Positions 1 to 12,321 are shown, counted from the first letter of the stretch. The stretch: 64,000 nucleotides of DNA from Tillus elongatus (GCA_964006375.1 OZ023270.1:70161082-70225081); one strand, 5' to 3'. Translations and numbers: made by a program. The notes: generated from the letters alone by a model not told the origin.

Positions 1-239
1 TCAATGATAAAACCTTGCGGTTTTTGCGAACCCGAGCTGCTTTTTTTGTTAAACCAAAGATGCTGTAAACAAAATTGTCATAGCCGTCTTAGTTTCCAAG
101 CTTCAGGGCGATATTAAAAATATTGCATTTTCAAATACCCCTTGTATGTCAGTTGTATGAAAATTTGCCGAAAAGGCAAAAACGAATCCTTTTAAAACTT
201 TTTACGTAGAATCTAGCGGGGTAGCTAGTTTTTTTAAAC

Positions 240-850
240 ATTATGAGTCTACGTTAATAAACAATTAACAAGTAGTAGTAGTAGTAGCCGTGGTGGGAAG
301 GCCAACGTCAAGCAAGTAGGCCACAATGGGCCCTTTTTGCAACCATGCTCTACTCGTCCTCGGTTCCGTCGCCAAACCGCCTCGACCTCGAGATGAAGGC
401 CGTGACGGTCTTCAATTGGACGGTACTTACCTGATTCCTTTGCAGAGTCCTCGATTTGAACAATTCTCCTCGAAGACTCCCAAAAGCCTCGCATTCACAC
501 AGGTAGTGGTAGGAAGTTTCTTCATGCTGGCCGCATTCCTGGCAAACGGGATCCTTCTACGCCTATCAATGTGAGGTGTCTTCTAAGGGCGCAGTGGCCT
601 GTCAGCACCACAAGGATGCGGCGAAGCGTAAGTCGACTCCTTCCGAGTAGCCAGACAGCTTTATCTCTGTCCGGCCCCTCCACGAAATCAGCCACCAACC
701 AACCCCCAGTGCTTTTCCATTGCTTCCTCGGTCCACCTGTCTAAGGCGACAGAGGCTGTCTTCCTACTTATGCCTATCGCCGGCTCCGGTCCACAGAACG
801 GCCGCCGGGAATAGAGTCTTGCGAGATTATTCGCCACCTCCTTCCCCGCT
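240..850 (-). pseudogene. 3' end of an RNase H-bearing LINE (I/LOA-like)
   Basis: On the minus strand, broken frames match the C-terminus of an RNase H-carrying non-LTR polyprotein. Near 790-850 the stretch reads NLARLYSRRPFCGPEPAIGI, similar in style to the end of the RNase H domain in the copies at 13.6 and 28.1 kb. After a stop and a frame change, LTLRRILVVLTGHCALRRHL is followed by the cysteine-histidine knuckle CQECGQHEETSYHYLCEC, typical of the end of these proteins. A short (AGT)n run at 268-282 lies close to the apparent 3' end. The copy is 5' truncated and frameshifted. The clade call is inference; the LINE assignment is firmer. Confidence 0.7.
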
Positions 851-879
851 ACGCCACCCCCCAACAATGAACCAAATCC

Positions 880-1431
880 TAATTTTCATATTTCGCAATC
901 AAAATGTTGCAGTATGCTATGCAAAAAGTGCTGCTTTCACTTAAGACACCTTCAACACTTGTACACTGTTTTCTGTTATGCAAATAGCTTTTCATTGAGG
1001 TCAAAGGAAGTCCCCTAAAACCCACCGATTCCAACGTTTGGCAAAGAACCCCATGATCAATAGAATCCAATGCTACAAAGACTACCAGTGCTAGCTCACA
1101 CCAGTAAACTGATTCATAAACATATTTGATCAGCTCTGATATAGCGTCCTGGGTAGATATTTCTTCTCTAAAGCCATATTGAAACTCAGAGTGTATTATT
1201 TTTAGACAGAGAAGAGTTTATTCAAAATGCGAAAACTTTTCCTATTATTTTTAAACGTCGTCCTATAATATTTGCTATTACACTCAACAGAGATATTGTC
1301 CTATAGTTACTGATACCACTCTTGAAAAGAGATTTATTGACCGACACTTTAAAAATGCCTGGGAACAGACCTGTATCCATTATTCTATTTATAATGTATA
1401 CCAAAACATCTACGACCTCTACTATTGCTTT

Positions 1432-1440
<9 letters not shown>
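880..1440 (-). pseudogene. LINE reverse transcriptase fragment
   Basis: Three minus-strand segments line up as one decayed reverse transcriptase. SNYRTISLLSVIANI (about 1270-1320) is the fingers motif. FQYGFREEISTQDAISELIK (about 1135-1195) is the QxGFR..ST block. ALDSIDHGVLCQTLESVGFR (about 1010-1075) is the catalytic palm A block, with SID where a functional enzyme has FD. Frames change between segments and the palm C (YADD) region is missing. It is a dead 5'- and 3'-truncated insertion. Confidence 0.7.
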
Positions 1441-2158
<718 letters not shown>

Positions 2159-2304
2159 TAACATTTAACGAATCGATTCCTGGTGGCTTTCCCATTTTAA
2201 GACTTTCTACAATTCTACGAGCTTCAGTTGCGTCGATATTTGCCAAGACTATCGTATTCATCCAATGTTGTTTGGTATATTTGTCTTTTGATTCTTGCCG
2301 CTAA

Positions 2305-2321
2305 TTAATAATAATAATAAT

Positions 2322-2413
<92 letters not shown>

Positions 2414-2417
2414 GTAA
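2305..2417. repeat. (TAA)n then (TA)n microsatellite
   Basis: About eight TAA units run directly into about 85 bp of TA. It is not framed by the TA-core arms, so it is an independent tract or the tail of an unrecognised retroelement. Confidence 0.9.
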
Positions 2418-2870
2418 TATAGCAAAATTTATGAAATGTTATTACAGTTTTATTTAGATTATTAATATCGTGAGCTTTTCAAGCGTAATATATTCTTGTT
2501 TGTAAGACATGTTTTATAAATATTATGAAATATTAAATATATTGACTTATTTGGACATCCCTGCCCACAGCTAAGCCAATAATCCACAATAGTAGTATAT
2601 AACACCAGCGTGCGTCAACCAGAGTGCATAACAGGCTCCCACAGATGTCGCCCAAGATATCAACAAGTCGTATCTAATTTATGCTATTTCATGTTTGTAA
2701 ATTTAACGACATGAGTTTTTTGGGTCTTCATATTTTGCGCCGTAACAAATTTATTACAAATAAAATAAAAATTTGGGTGGGTTCACAGATACTAATAGAA
2801 TATAGTTCTTCAGAACTATAAAGCAAATTTATTTATTTATATTATCTACTACTTTACACCCTAAACCAAA
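2418..2870. other. Unassigned AT-rich sequence
   Basis: No coding signal, inverted repeat or similarity to other parts of the window was noticed here. Confidence 0.5.
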
Positions 2871-2877
2871 ATTGAGG

Positions 2878-3236
2878 AGGCTAACATACAGTTAGAGTCT
2901 CGTGAACGAAAACGGGTGCCTCTCGGCCCAATAAGGGTACTGGATTCGATTCCCAGGGATCCCCTTTCTTTTTTCATTACATACTGTACAAATAAAATCA
3001 ACCAAGGTTGTGGCATTGTATTTCAGTAAGTTGAATACCTGCAGGTTCCGACCTTCGGAGAGGGCGTAAAGCAGTCGGTCCTGTGGACCATGCGATGTTG
3101 GGCACGTTAAATATCCATGCACTCCTTACACAAAGTCGAGGGTTTGGCAAAATTTCCAGGGTAGTGGAATGCTCCCTAGCGTCGGTGATTGGCCATAGTC
3201 ACGGAAATACACTGACGTTAGAGGAAAAAAAAACCG
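2878..3236 (+). repeat. tRNA-derived SINE, full-length diverged copy
   Basis: The copy starts with a tRNA-like head. A decayed box A lies near GTCTCGTGAACGAAAACGG and a good Pol III box B is GGATTCGATTCC. The body carries ATCAACCAAGGTTGTGGCAT and a block around GCGATGTTGGGCACGTTAAA shared with the copies at 12.3, 27.0 and 33.4 kb. It ends in GACGTTAGAGG and an A-run. The length of about 355 bp matches the complete copy inside the mariner at 33.4 kb. Expected transcription is by Pol III, with mobilisation by a LINE. Confidence 0.75.
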
Positions 3237-3239
3237 ATT

Positions 3240-3890
3240 ACAATAATATTAAAATATTGTACATTTCATGTTTAACAACAAAGCGTTAAGTATAAAAGGC
3301 TTTGTCAAAATAAAACTATAAAAAATAAGCTTTTACAGCGCCTTCCGACTAAATATAAAATCTTAAATAAAAGACTTACGTAAGTATTAACGAATTAAAA
3401 GATTAAAAAATGGGTCATTTTTTATGGGGTCGGTTCGAGCTGTCTGGAAGATGACATTTGATATTTTTTCCGCAAAGTTCAAGCCTTTCGCGTCCTTAAT
3501 TATTCGGCGTTGATAGATCTCAAATATTCTATTTAGTTTTGAAGTAAATGGTATATGGAGTTTTAAATGGCACATCCTGTATATATAAACATATAACAAT
3601 TAAAACTATGTTCTAGTGATTTTAATTCGCCCTCATTTAAAGAAAACAACATGTCCATAGACTAGTTGGAATAAAGGCATCATTAGGAGAGACGTTTCTC
3701 CTTTTTCTGGGCACTAGTGACGCCTTGGGGTCCATAAGACCAGCAACACCCCCTCATGACGAAGTGCTAGTTTCTCATCTAGTAAGGTGATTTAATAGAC
3801 AGAATAACTAAAAATTATCTTCATTGTAAAAGACATTGTATAATTGTGGTATACTAAGCTGAACCATATTACTATACTATCCAATAATTT
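3240..3890. other. Unassigned AT-rich sequence
   Basis: Short open frames are present but have no recognisable motif. No repeat relationship was seen within the window. Confidence 0.5.
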
Positions 3891-3892
3891 AA

Positions 3893-4200
3893 GAGCGGAG
3901 CTCAGTGGCAAAGCTGTTCTCGGTTTTGATTGTTAGATTTTTAGTGAATTTTCTAACAAGCTCCTAGATATGTGTCTAAGGTGTTATTTTCCTTGATTTC
4001 GTTAAAATATGAGCAAAAAATCCATTGTAAATCAAAATGGTTTTGTGTAAATTGTAAAACGTTGAAGAGTTAACGTGTATTATAGGATATACCTGCTAGT
4101 AAATACATGTCGAGCGTAGCTCAGTGGCTAAGTCCCTGTACAGCGTATAATCGACTCCTACAAGCCGAGTTCTAATCTTACTTAGTGACATTACTTTTTA
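3893..4200 (+). repeat. Two tRNA-like heads (possible second SINE family)
   Basis: Two segments start alike. GAGCGGAGCTCAGTGGCAAAG begins near 3893 and CGAGCGTAGCTCAGTGGCTA begins at 4111. The second has a perfect Pol III box A (TAGCTCAGTGG, 4117-4127) and, about 33 nt later, a weak box B (GAGTTCTAATC). Both are followed by AT-rich DNA without a clear end. A tRNA-derived SINE is more likely than a functional tRNA, because the acceptor stem does not close. Confidence 0.45.
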
Positions 4201-4439
4201 TCAATTTTTTTAGTCTCATTTCACTTTACCGTCATCTAATCAGATTGATGTTATTTCGATGAATTTTTTAGCGAGTTTTTGTAACAAAAAGTAATTTAAT
4301 AAAGAAGAGATGAAAACTTTTAAAACTTAATTCAATTTGAATAACATATCTCGTTTTTGTTCTTGCCCTAACAGTTCCATATTTAATACAGTTGTAAACT
4401 TTTCCCGTGGCTTCACAAGTGCTTGTTTTAGTGAGTTTT

Positions 4440-4600
4440 CTTTAAAAAAAATCTGTAGGTCTGTAAGTTTAAAGATAAAAAAGTTAGAGGCATTTAAAGA
4501 AAAAATAGGGTTTTCCTCAAAACGTAAAAAGTCGCGATTTAAACGTCAAAATTGGCAACATTTAGGCAAAGAACCTGAAAGAAATATGGATTATGTAAAG
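4440..4600 (+). repeat. TA-core variant, arm fragment
   Basis: Reading the minus strand, this matches the arm at 49.71-49.85 kb: CAGGTTCTTTG, TTGCCAATTTTGACGTTT and a GAAAACCC block occur in the same order. The open frame across it is therefore repeat sequence, not a gene. Confidence 0.6.
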
Positions 4601-4749
4601 AGTGTTCTGCATACCCTTAAGTTTCAGCTTAAACCATCATTGCCCTTCATTTTAATAAAAAGATTTACAGAAAATTTATTTTAAATAGACACTTTCTCTG
4701 ATGCGTTGGAACTAGTTTTAGTTAAATTTATGGTTTAACGGTCTATAAT

Positions 4750-4870
4750 CTTTAGCTAATTTTCGTAGAAAAAATTCGTTCATGATGAGACCGCGGCTTT
4801 TGAATTCTAAAAATATTTCTTCAAATGAGCCCAAACTAGGCCCTCTAGAATCCATATCCGGGTTTACTTT
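4750..4870 (+). repeat. TA-core left arm, truncated
   Basis: It has AAATGAGCCCAAACTAGG and CCATATCCGGG in family order, but no TA tract or right arm follows. Confidence 0.6.
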
Positions 4871-5069
4871 CTGTTTACATGTGTACAGGGTGACGTATTT
4901 CTACGATAAAGCTCAATATAATTCTTATTATGCAAGATCTGATAAAAATTGTATACATTACTTGTCTTGAGCTGCATCTTATAAAATTACTTTGACAATC
5001 ACAGGGTAGCCCATAAGTCGTTGGAGATACCTACAATTTTTTTTAACATCCCTGATGCATTTTTCATCG

Positions 5070-5240
5070 AAATATGATGCACGTTTGTAAGAAGAGTCGA
5101 GACGCAGTAAGTGCGTTTTGGTAGCGAATTTTTATTAAATGCTTCAAAATTCAATAACTCAATTTGCTATTAACCTAAGGTTGGTCGGTTAGGAAACGAG
5201 TTTTCTAGGAAACATTTTAAGTTTATTTTCTGATTTTTTT
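5070..5240 (-). repeat. TA-core right end, truncated
   Basis: GACGCAGTAAGTGCGTTTTG is the complement of the family's right terminus. It is followed by the AATAACTCAATTTGCTAT block in reverse orientation, and then similarity is lost. Confidence 0.6.
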
Positions 5241-5259
5241 TACATTTTTAAACAAGTTA

Positions 5260-5960
5260 TTTTGATAATTTATGATACATTATTTCTACTATATAGGTTA
5301 TACCGGTGACTCAATTGATGCCTGCTTGTACTGAAGAGACATATTTGCTGTTAAAAAATATTTTTATGAAAATTCACTGTTCTGATCCGTGTTTACGTCC
5401 TAGGTAGAGCAGATACACTTATTGTATTTGAAACTCAAACCAAGCGCCATCGTTTAATTTTATAATGAATGTTCTTTTACTCATTCCAGTAATAACTAGA
5501 GTTGTTAAGGTTGCCAGAAAGAAGTCACATTTAAATGCAATTATTATTCTTTTAATTCTGTTGCCACAGTTCCAGTCAAACAGCCCAACAAATAAATTCG
5601 TTGCAAATAACTCCATACGCTTCTCAATAAACCCACCAGGTATTCCCCATATATTACAAGCTCCTTGATATATTGACAGACATTGTATTAGATTCACAGC
5701 AAGTCGAGGAAAAACTTAAGGAGCGCAATCTACCAAACTTATTAAACTCTACAGGATAATGAAAAATAATCTATATACGATATATTGGTGCGGTTTACAT
5801 TCAACCATATTCACATTTTTCACAGACCTTCCATTTCTTTCTAGCACATGCCGTCATCCAGTCATCTCAGACAAAAACAAATGCTCACCTGAAACCCATG
5901 TATAATTGCTATAAATACCAATCTTTATAAATAAATTAGTACATATGGAAAATACATTTT
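5260..5960. other. Unassigned sequence with a 92-codon open frame
   Basis: A minus-strand frame at 5419-5697 is rich in hydrophobic residues and has no family signature I recognise. The rest is AT-rich with no motif. I do not call a gene. Confidence 0.3.
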
Positions 5961-6340
5961 TTAAATGCTCACAAGAATAAAACATCGCTTAAACCACGCA
6001 ATTAAAAAGCCCACCACTAGCTCCATTCTTGTCGGACTCATGAAAGCGGTAATGGGGAGCTCGAAGGACGGAAACAGTGGCGTAACGTCGGTCGTACCCC
6101 CCACAGCGGCGCGCGTCGCAGGGGGCTGGTATAAATCAAAACTACCGATCGTATTAAAGGAGAGCTCGCAATTATGTATACGTCAAAGTGTTATTTATGT
6201 TAAAGGACCGTATAGAGCTCACGGTATCCTGCTGGTGGGGCGATGTGCCGTACTCTACAGGTGGATACCAATCATATCTGGACCTGGTGCACATGAACGG
6301 GATCGAGATTACCATCGGTATCTCGTGAAAAATTAACCAG
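5960..6340 (+). other. GC-rich unique patch with a 123-codon open frame
   Basis: Around 6040-6320 base composition is clearly richer in G+C than the surroundings. It holds a run of CG dinucleotides (GCGGCGCGCGTCGCAGG) and a TATAAAT box-like string just after it. The frame at 5965-6336 (MLTRIKHRLNHAIKK...) has no recognised domain. No repeat copy was seen elsewhere in the window. It could be a host exon or promoter fragment, or an old unrecognised element. Function is unknown. Confidence 0.3.
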
Positions 6341-6654
6341 AACTAATGTTGATATATTCACGTGGGGTGAATCGTAATCTCTTGGAAGGCAACGTCGATC
6401 AAGGTTTTATAAATATTCAATTCGTATCAAGTTGGGATGCAAATCGATTTGTTGTTTTTATAATATTTTTATTTCTATTTCTCCATAAATAAACTACAAA
6501 CTCTATAGCGTCTAAAATTTGTACGTAGTCCACTCTGCGAATATGCACTCATAAAATATTTATTTTAATATTAATAGCTTGACACACCCGACACATATTT
6601 ATGTTGTTTACAAGCCGTGTAATAACTATATTTTTTTCCGTTCATTTTTTTTTC

Positions 6655-7850
6655 TAATTTCAACAACACACCACGAGGGCTTACAGCCTAAATACTATCG
6701 TACCGTGGGTGTCGACAAGGAGGAAAGAGGCAACTTGTTAATTCTGGGCTTTAAGGTTTGGAGGTTCGGGGGAGAAGGAAAAACATGTGTAGGCAAGGAA
6801 TTCCACAACTTGGAAGTCCTCGGGACAAAAGAGCGGGCATAACAAGATGTTCTATGTCTGGTGACCTGGACAGTAAAAGGGTGCATTCGCTCTGTTCTCC
6901 TGGTAGATCTGTTGGGGGCAGCAGGTGGAGGAACTATGGAAGAAAGCTCCTCTGAGCAGTGCCCGTGCAAATATCTATAAAAGAGGGAGAGAGAGAGAGA
7001 GAGAGGTCACCAACGGCACGTCGATGGGCAAGGCATGGAAGCTTTTGGGTGAGGGTATGGTCACCGATGAGACGTATAGCTCTCTTCTGAATGGAGTCCA
7101 GGATAGCGAGTGTAGAAGCCGCAGCAGCACCCCAGATGTGGGAGCAGTATTCGAGGTTTGGTCTTATTTGTGAAGTATATAAGGTATAGAGATTAGCTGG
7201 TGAACAGTATTTGCGAGCCCGGATGAGGAAACCTATGTTCTTAGCAGCCGCTTCTGCGATTGATGTGACATGTTTGTGCCAATTGAGATTTCGATCCATA
7301 GAAATGCCAACAAGTGAAAAGGACTCATTACTTTGAATAACTTGGTTGTTTATTATGATGGGTCTAGGGCTGGTGTATCTCTTATGAGAAAGAAAGCAAG
7401 ACTGTGATTTGATGGGGTTGAATTGTACAAGATTTCTACTTCCCCAGTCTAATATTTTTTGGAGATCCACGGAGACAGAACTCTCCATGAGTCTGCGATC
7501 CTCATCTAATTGGGCTAAAGAGAGAGGCTTAGAATATTGTATATTTGAGTGGAGGGTGATATCGTCCGCGTAACTGTGAAATGGGATGGATGTGCTAGAG
7601 AGGAGGTCATTGATATGGAGAAGAAACAAAGTAGGAGCTAAAGCTGAACCTTGAGGAACTCCTGCATTAATTGGATACAGTTTAGAAGAATGGCCATCCA
7701 CGACAACAGAATGCTCCGGTTGGAGAGAACATTTGCTGTCCACGTACAGAGTTTTGGTGGTAGGCCATAGGCCGGTAGTTTATTAAGCAGCGCTGCGTGC
7801 CAGACCTGGTTGAATGCTTTGGATATGTCTAGAGATCTAGATCATTGATT
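6655..7850 (-). pseudogene. LINE (Jockey/CR1-like), 5'-truncated copy 1
   Basis: The minus-strand frame 7743-6934 begins inside the palm of a reverse transcriptase. AGVPQGSALAPTLFLLHIND is palm B and HSYADDITLH is the catalytic palm C. NLVQFNPIKSQSCFLS and SLVGISMDRNLNWHKHV follow, then the thumb region. A (CT)n expansion at about 6986-7005 shifts the frame; the C-terminal block with PRTSKLWNSLPTH continues in the frame 6970-6695. The 3' end near 6655 is shared with the copy at 24.45 kb. The 5' end breaks off near 7840 within the AFDQVWH-equivalent region. Confidence 0.85.
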
Positions 7851-7885
7851 GTTGTTGATCATTTTTTAAAGTACCTCTTATTGTA

Positions 7886-10645
7886 CAGGGTGAAACAACC
7901 ACCTAAAACAAACTTGGTATCTCAATTATTGTGCTTATTTTTTTAAAATTTTGAAACACGTTGTATAATAATGACATCCTGCAACGTGAAAATGTCACAC
8001 CTACATTCAACACCTTTCAAGTGGCAGTTGCAGCCCCAAAATTTTTAAATGGGAAGTAGGGGCTTCAATACCTCATTTGAAAGACCTCTCAATTCTCTAT
8101 TCAGAAATGCTATGGTATTAAAATTTATTGCAAAAATTAACAGTAAACGAAAAATAATTCATCAGATTCACGAACTTCGTTGCAACATACTAAAAAGTAC
8201 TTAAAATTGAATCATAACTTTTACATAGTTGTGATAAGTTACTCTCCTCAGAAAGACATTCTCGTGAAATGAATTTAGCATCCATGACTTGACCACAAAC
8301 GAAATATTCGTATTCCTGTACCCATAAATTTCTGAATCGTCATATCTCACTCGCGTTTTAACGAAAAAATGGCAATTTCCACGAAATCACCCCTCATTTA
8401 TCCCCTTGCCCTGAAGCGATATTACCCAAAGAGAATTCGAAGCGTTCCTTTGTCGGGTGCTAACTGGACACCAAATTTGAAGATAATATCTCGATTTGTT
8501 CTAAAGTTATTGTGCCTACTAACACACAAAAGTGCAGACCGACAGATCGACTGTCAGACCAATAGACAAAAAAAATTATTCCAGAATCAAGTTTTCTGAA
8601 CATTTTGAGACATTTTACGCCGTTTTAGCAAAAAAAAATCTAAATTTCTGTCACCGATATTTCACCCCCACACATTCAACCCCAAATTTAGTTTCAGCAC
8701 ACAATATCAGATGTTTAATGAAATTGAATGTTTTCTAATAAACCGACCTTATAACGTTATATTACTCGAATTTTAACGAAAAAATGTCAGTTTACACCAA
8801 ATCATCCTCCATTCATCCCCTACCCCCTCGAGCGATTTTACCTTAAAACACTCCGAACCGTTAGTTTGTAGGGTTATCGTGGCTACAGACAGACATACAG
8901 ACCGACAGACAAAAAAATTTCGTCCCCAAATCATGTTTTCTGTATGTTTTGATACTTTTTACGACCTTTAAGCGAAAAAAAATTTGAAACTTTTGTCGCC
9001 GATGCGATGCTTCCACACGTGGCGATGTGGAACAAAAATGATTTGGGAACGATTTTTTTAATCCGTCGGTCTGTTGATCCGTCGGTCTGTTGGCTTGTCG
9101 GTCTGTATATCTGTCTGTTAGTGGGCACGATAAGTTTCGAACGAATTGAGATATCGTCTTCAAATTTGGTATACAGTTAGCACCCGACAAACGGACCGTT
9201 TCTTTTGTTTTTGGGTAAAATAGCTCCAGGGGGCAGGGTATGAATGGAGGAGGGGGTGAGCTTGGGGAAAATTGGCATTTTTTCGTTATAACTCGGGGAA
9301 TATATCGTTTTAGGTTTGTAAAACTTTCAATTTAATCACGCCTCTGGTATTTTGTGGTAAAATTGAAGTAGGAGTTGAATGTGAGGGGGGTGGAATATCG
9401 GTGACAGAAATTTCGAAAATGTTTATTTGCGAAAACAGCGTAAAAAGTCTCAAAACATATGTAAAACACTATGCCGAAACGAAACGTTTTCGTGTGTCCG
9501 TCTGTCGGTCTGTACGTCTCTTTGCTCGTAGGCATAATAACTCTCTAACGAATTTAGATATCGTCTTAGAATTTAGTATACGGTTAGCACCTGACCAACG
9601 AACGGGTCGGGTTATTTTTCAGTAAAACCGCTGCAGAGGGTAAGGGATAAATGAGGGGTGATTTGGTGTAAATTCACATTTTTTGTTGAAACGCGGGTAA
9701 CATAACGTTTCAGAGTTTGTGTATTATAAAACGTTCAATTTCGTCACTCATCTTATATTCTGTGTAAGGGTTGAATGTGAGGGAGTGAATATGAATTTAG
9801 TTTTGAGGGAATATTACAATAAATTATTAAATGTACCTATGGTTTGGTTCCTTCTCTAATTTTTTCGTCGAGAAATTCACATTTCACGATAAAATTAGTT
9901 GGGGTGATGGCGTGAATTGATCACTTGTGTGGTAACACAGAAGCAACAGATTAGCAAAATAAAAATTCAAGTCGCGGAGAAAAAAGTTCCAGGCAAAGAT
10001 TTTTTCCTGGCTATCTGATGCTGGCGATGACTTTCAAGGTCAAATCAAGATCAACTTCATACTTTACATGTAGTTCAAGTAGCGAGGGGTCATGTAGAGG
10101 TAAAAAATTAAATTTTCTTGTAATTAAGCAATCAACATGAAATTTGGTGCAGAGGTAGCTGTTCACAACCTGATAGCCTGGAATATTTGCGACTAAGATT
10201 TGCGTTTAGTATGGGTACAGGAATAGGAATATTTTCTTTGTGGACAAGTCATGGACCCTAAATTGATTTCATGAGAATGTCTTTCTGAGCAGACTAAATT
10301 ATCACAGCTATGTGGAAGTTATGATTCAATTTGCGATGCACTATTTTTTAGTGTTATAGAGATGTTCGTCCATGAGATGAATTTGTTTTTTTTTAATCCT
10401 AATTTTTGCAATAAATTTTAAAGCCTAATCTTTTTTGAATAAAGAATGAGGTATTACAATCCCCTATATCCCATTTAGGAATTTAGGGGTGGCAACTGTC
10501 ACGCGAAGGGGGTTTAATGTAAGGGTGAAGTGTCCACGTTTCAGGTTGTCATTGTTTAACCTAAAATTGACGTGTTTGGGAATCTAATATAATTGTGCAC
10601 AATAATTGAGATGCAGAAATTATTTCGTTTGGCTGTTCCACACCG
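7886..10645. mobile_element. Palindromic non-autonomous long-TIR element
   Basis: The ends are inverted copies. CAGGGTGAAACAACC starts at 7886 after TA, and GGCTGTTCCACACCG ends at 10645 before TA. Similarity continues inward for about 460 bp (7886-8340 against 10200-10645). These arms match those of the mariner at 32.35-35.5 kb. Further in, two roughly 400-bp units per side are again inverted about a centre near 9.0 kb (8340-8995 against 9050-9700). They carry repeated GACAGACCGACAG-type strings. Right-arm DNA at 9800-10190 has no left counterpart. No transposase is encoded, so movement would need a DD41D enzyme supplied in trans. Confidence 0.75.
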
Positions 10646-10694
10646 TATACAGTGTGAATTTCTCCACGCGCGTAAGTTAGTTACGGCTATATCT

Positions 10695-10800
10695 AAGGCT
10701 AGATGTATTCTCACCATAATTAGAATCGCAGACCGGTTTCGCTCTCATTAGAGCTCTTCAGTACGGCACAGTAATTGCAGCGAAAATACACCTATAAAGT
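10695..10800 (-). repeat. Hammerhead-containing block, copy 1
   Basis: This block of about 105 bp runs from AGATGTATTCTC through the ribozyme motif to GCAGCGAAAATACACCTATA. It recurs at 11198-11300 in the same orientation. The pair brackets the tandem units at 10815-11204. Confidence 0.8.
10727..10766 (-). ncRNA. Hammerhead ribozyme motif, canonical core
   Basis: Read on the minus strand from 10766. Stem I strand is CCGUA and the core is CUGAAGA (10761-10755). Stem II is GCUCU-AAUG-AGAGC, with no extra nucleotides, followed by GAA. Stem III is A-CC-GG-U and the cleavage-site base is C at 10731. The returning stem I strand UGCG pairs over 4 bp, with one G-U. All invariant positions (C3, U4, G5, A6, G8, A9, G12, A13, A14, A15.1-U16.1, H17) are as in the family. 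The very short stem III is typical of retroelement hammerheads. Activity is not shown. Confidence 0.7.
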
Positions 10801-11197
10801 AATGCGGCTATTGTAGCCAGCCTTTCAACACTCAGTGAGTGGTGGACGTGCCGCCACCTAGTTGTGGAACCAAGTAGTATGTTGTCACGCCAGCTCCAAA
10901 TAATACAAAGTTTGAAAAAATAGAGACTCTATACAACCAACCAACAATTTAGTAAACTGCCAGCCCTGACCCATTTATACCCTAATATAGGGACAAAGTA
11001 TGTAAGGCTAGCCAGCCTTTCAACACTCAGTAAGCGGTGGACGTGCCGCCACCTACTTGTGGAACCAAGTAGTATGTTGTCACGCCAGCTCCAAATAACA
11101 CAGTGTTAAAAAATAGAGACTGTATACAACCAACTAACAATTTAGTAAATTGTGAGCCCTGGCCCATTTCTACCCTAATATAGGGACAAAGTATATA

Positions 11198-11300
11198 AGA
11201 CTAGATGCATTCTCGCAACAATTAGAACCGTAGACCGCTTTCGCTCTCATTAGAGCTCTTTAGTACGGCATACTAATTGCAGCGAAAATACACCTATAGG
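11198..11300 (-). repeat. Hammerhead-containing block, copy 2
   Basis: Direct repeat of the block at 10695-10800, flanked by the second tandem unit and the inverted third unit. Confidence 0.8.
11228..11268 (-). ncRNA. Hammerhead ribozyme motif, mutated core
   Basis: The fold is the same as at 10727-10766. Stem I is a perfect 5 bp (CCGUA/UACGG) and stem II GCUCU-AAUG-AGAGC is identical. The core reads CUAAAGA, so G5 is A, and stem III has lost a pair (AGCGGU). The expected cleavage position is after C at 11233. The G5 change should abolish cleavage in a canonical hammerhead. Confidence 0.65.
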
Positions 11301-11771
11301 GTAGAAATGGGCCAGGGCTGACAATTTACTAAATTGTTAGTTGGTTGTATACAGTCTCTATCTTTTAACACGTTGTGTTATTTGGAGCTGGCGTGACAAC
11401 ATACTACTTGGTTCCAAAACTAGGTGGCGGCACGTCCACCACTCACTAAGTGTTGAACGGCTATATCTTCTAAATTTTTAAAGTCTTTTCAGTTGCACAT
11501 GTATTCCTATCGATAGCCGTCATTTTTCAAAAATACTGCAATCTCTATAGGATGGCAATTTTATGCTTTTTAGCATCTCACCTTCTTATTTTAAATGAAA
11601 CACCGTAGATATTCTGGAAAAAGGATGTTGTATGTCGACAAATAACAAGTTATTTTGATGATATTTGGTAGAACTCCTGCCCTGATGTAAACTTTTCTGT
11701 GTATCAAATCAGTTTCTAAGTTTGCGCTTAAATATAAAGAAAAGCAAATGGATAGTCGTCAGCAAAAATAA

Positions 11772-12315
<544 letters not shown>

Positions 12316-12321
12316 TATAGC

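Larger units (their letters stand above)
10815..11455. repeat. Two tandem 195-bp units plus one inverted copy
   Basis: Units begin AGCCAGCCTTTCAACACTCA at 10815 and again at 11010, and contain CACGCCAGCTCCAAATAA and CCTAATATAGGGACAAAG. A third, inverted copy occupies 11300-11455. Phrases such as GGAGCTGGCG recur at 20.73 kb, downstream of another hammerhead-like motif. This links the units to the terminal repeats of Penelope-like or retrozyme elements. Confidence 0.8.

Noticed and set aside
4111..4190. Functional tRNA gene
   Set aside because: Box A is good but box B is weak and acceptor ends do not pair; a SINE head is more likely.
4337..4684. 115-codon open frame
   Set aside because: Part of it matches the TA-core variant arm at 49.7 kb, and no domain is visible; it is repeat sequence.
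5419..5697. 92-codon hydrophobic frame on the minus strand
   Set aside because: No family signature. An overlapping open frame exists on the other strand and the region is AT-rich, so chance is a sufficient explanation.
8369..9190. Frames reading Thr-Asp-Arg-Gln repeats
   Set aside because: They come from GACAGACAGACC-type repeats inside the palindromic element and occur in both orientations; not a protein.
10815..11455. CRISPR-like array
   Set aside because: There are only two direct units of 195 bp plus one inverted copy. There is no short repeat-spacer pattern, and the window is eukaryotic.
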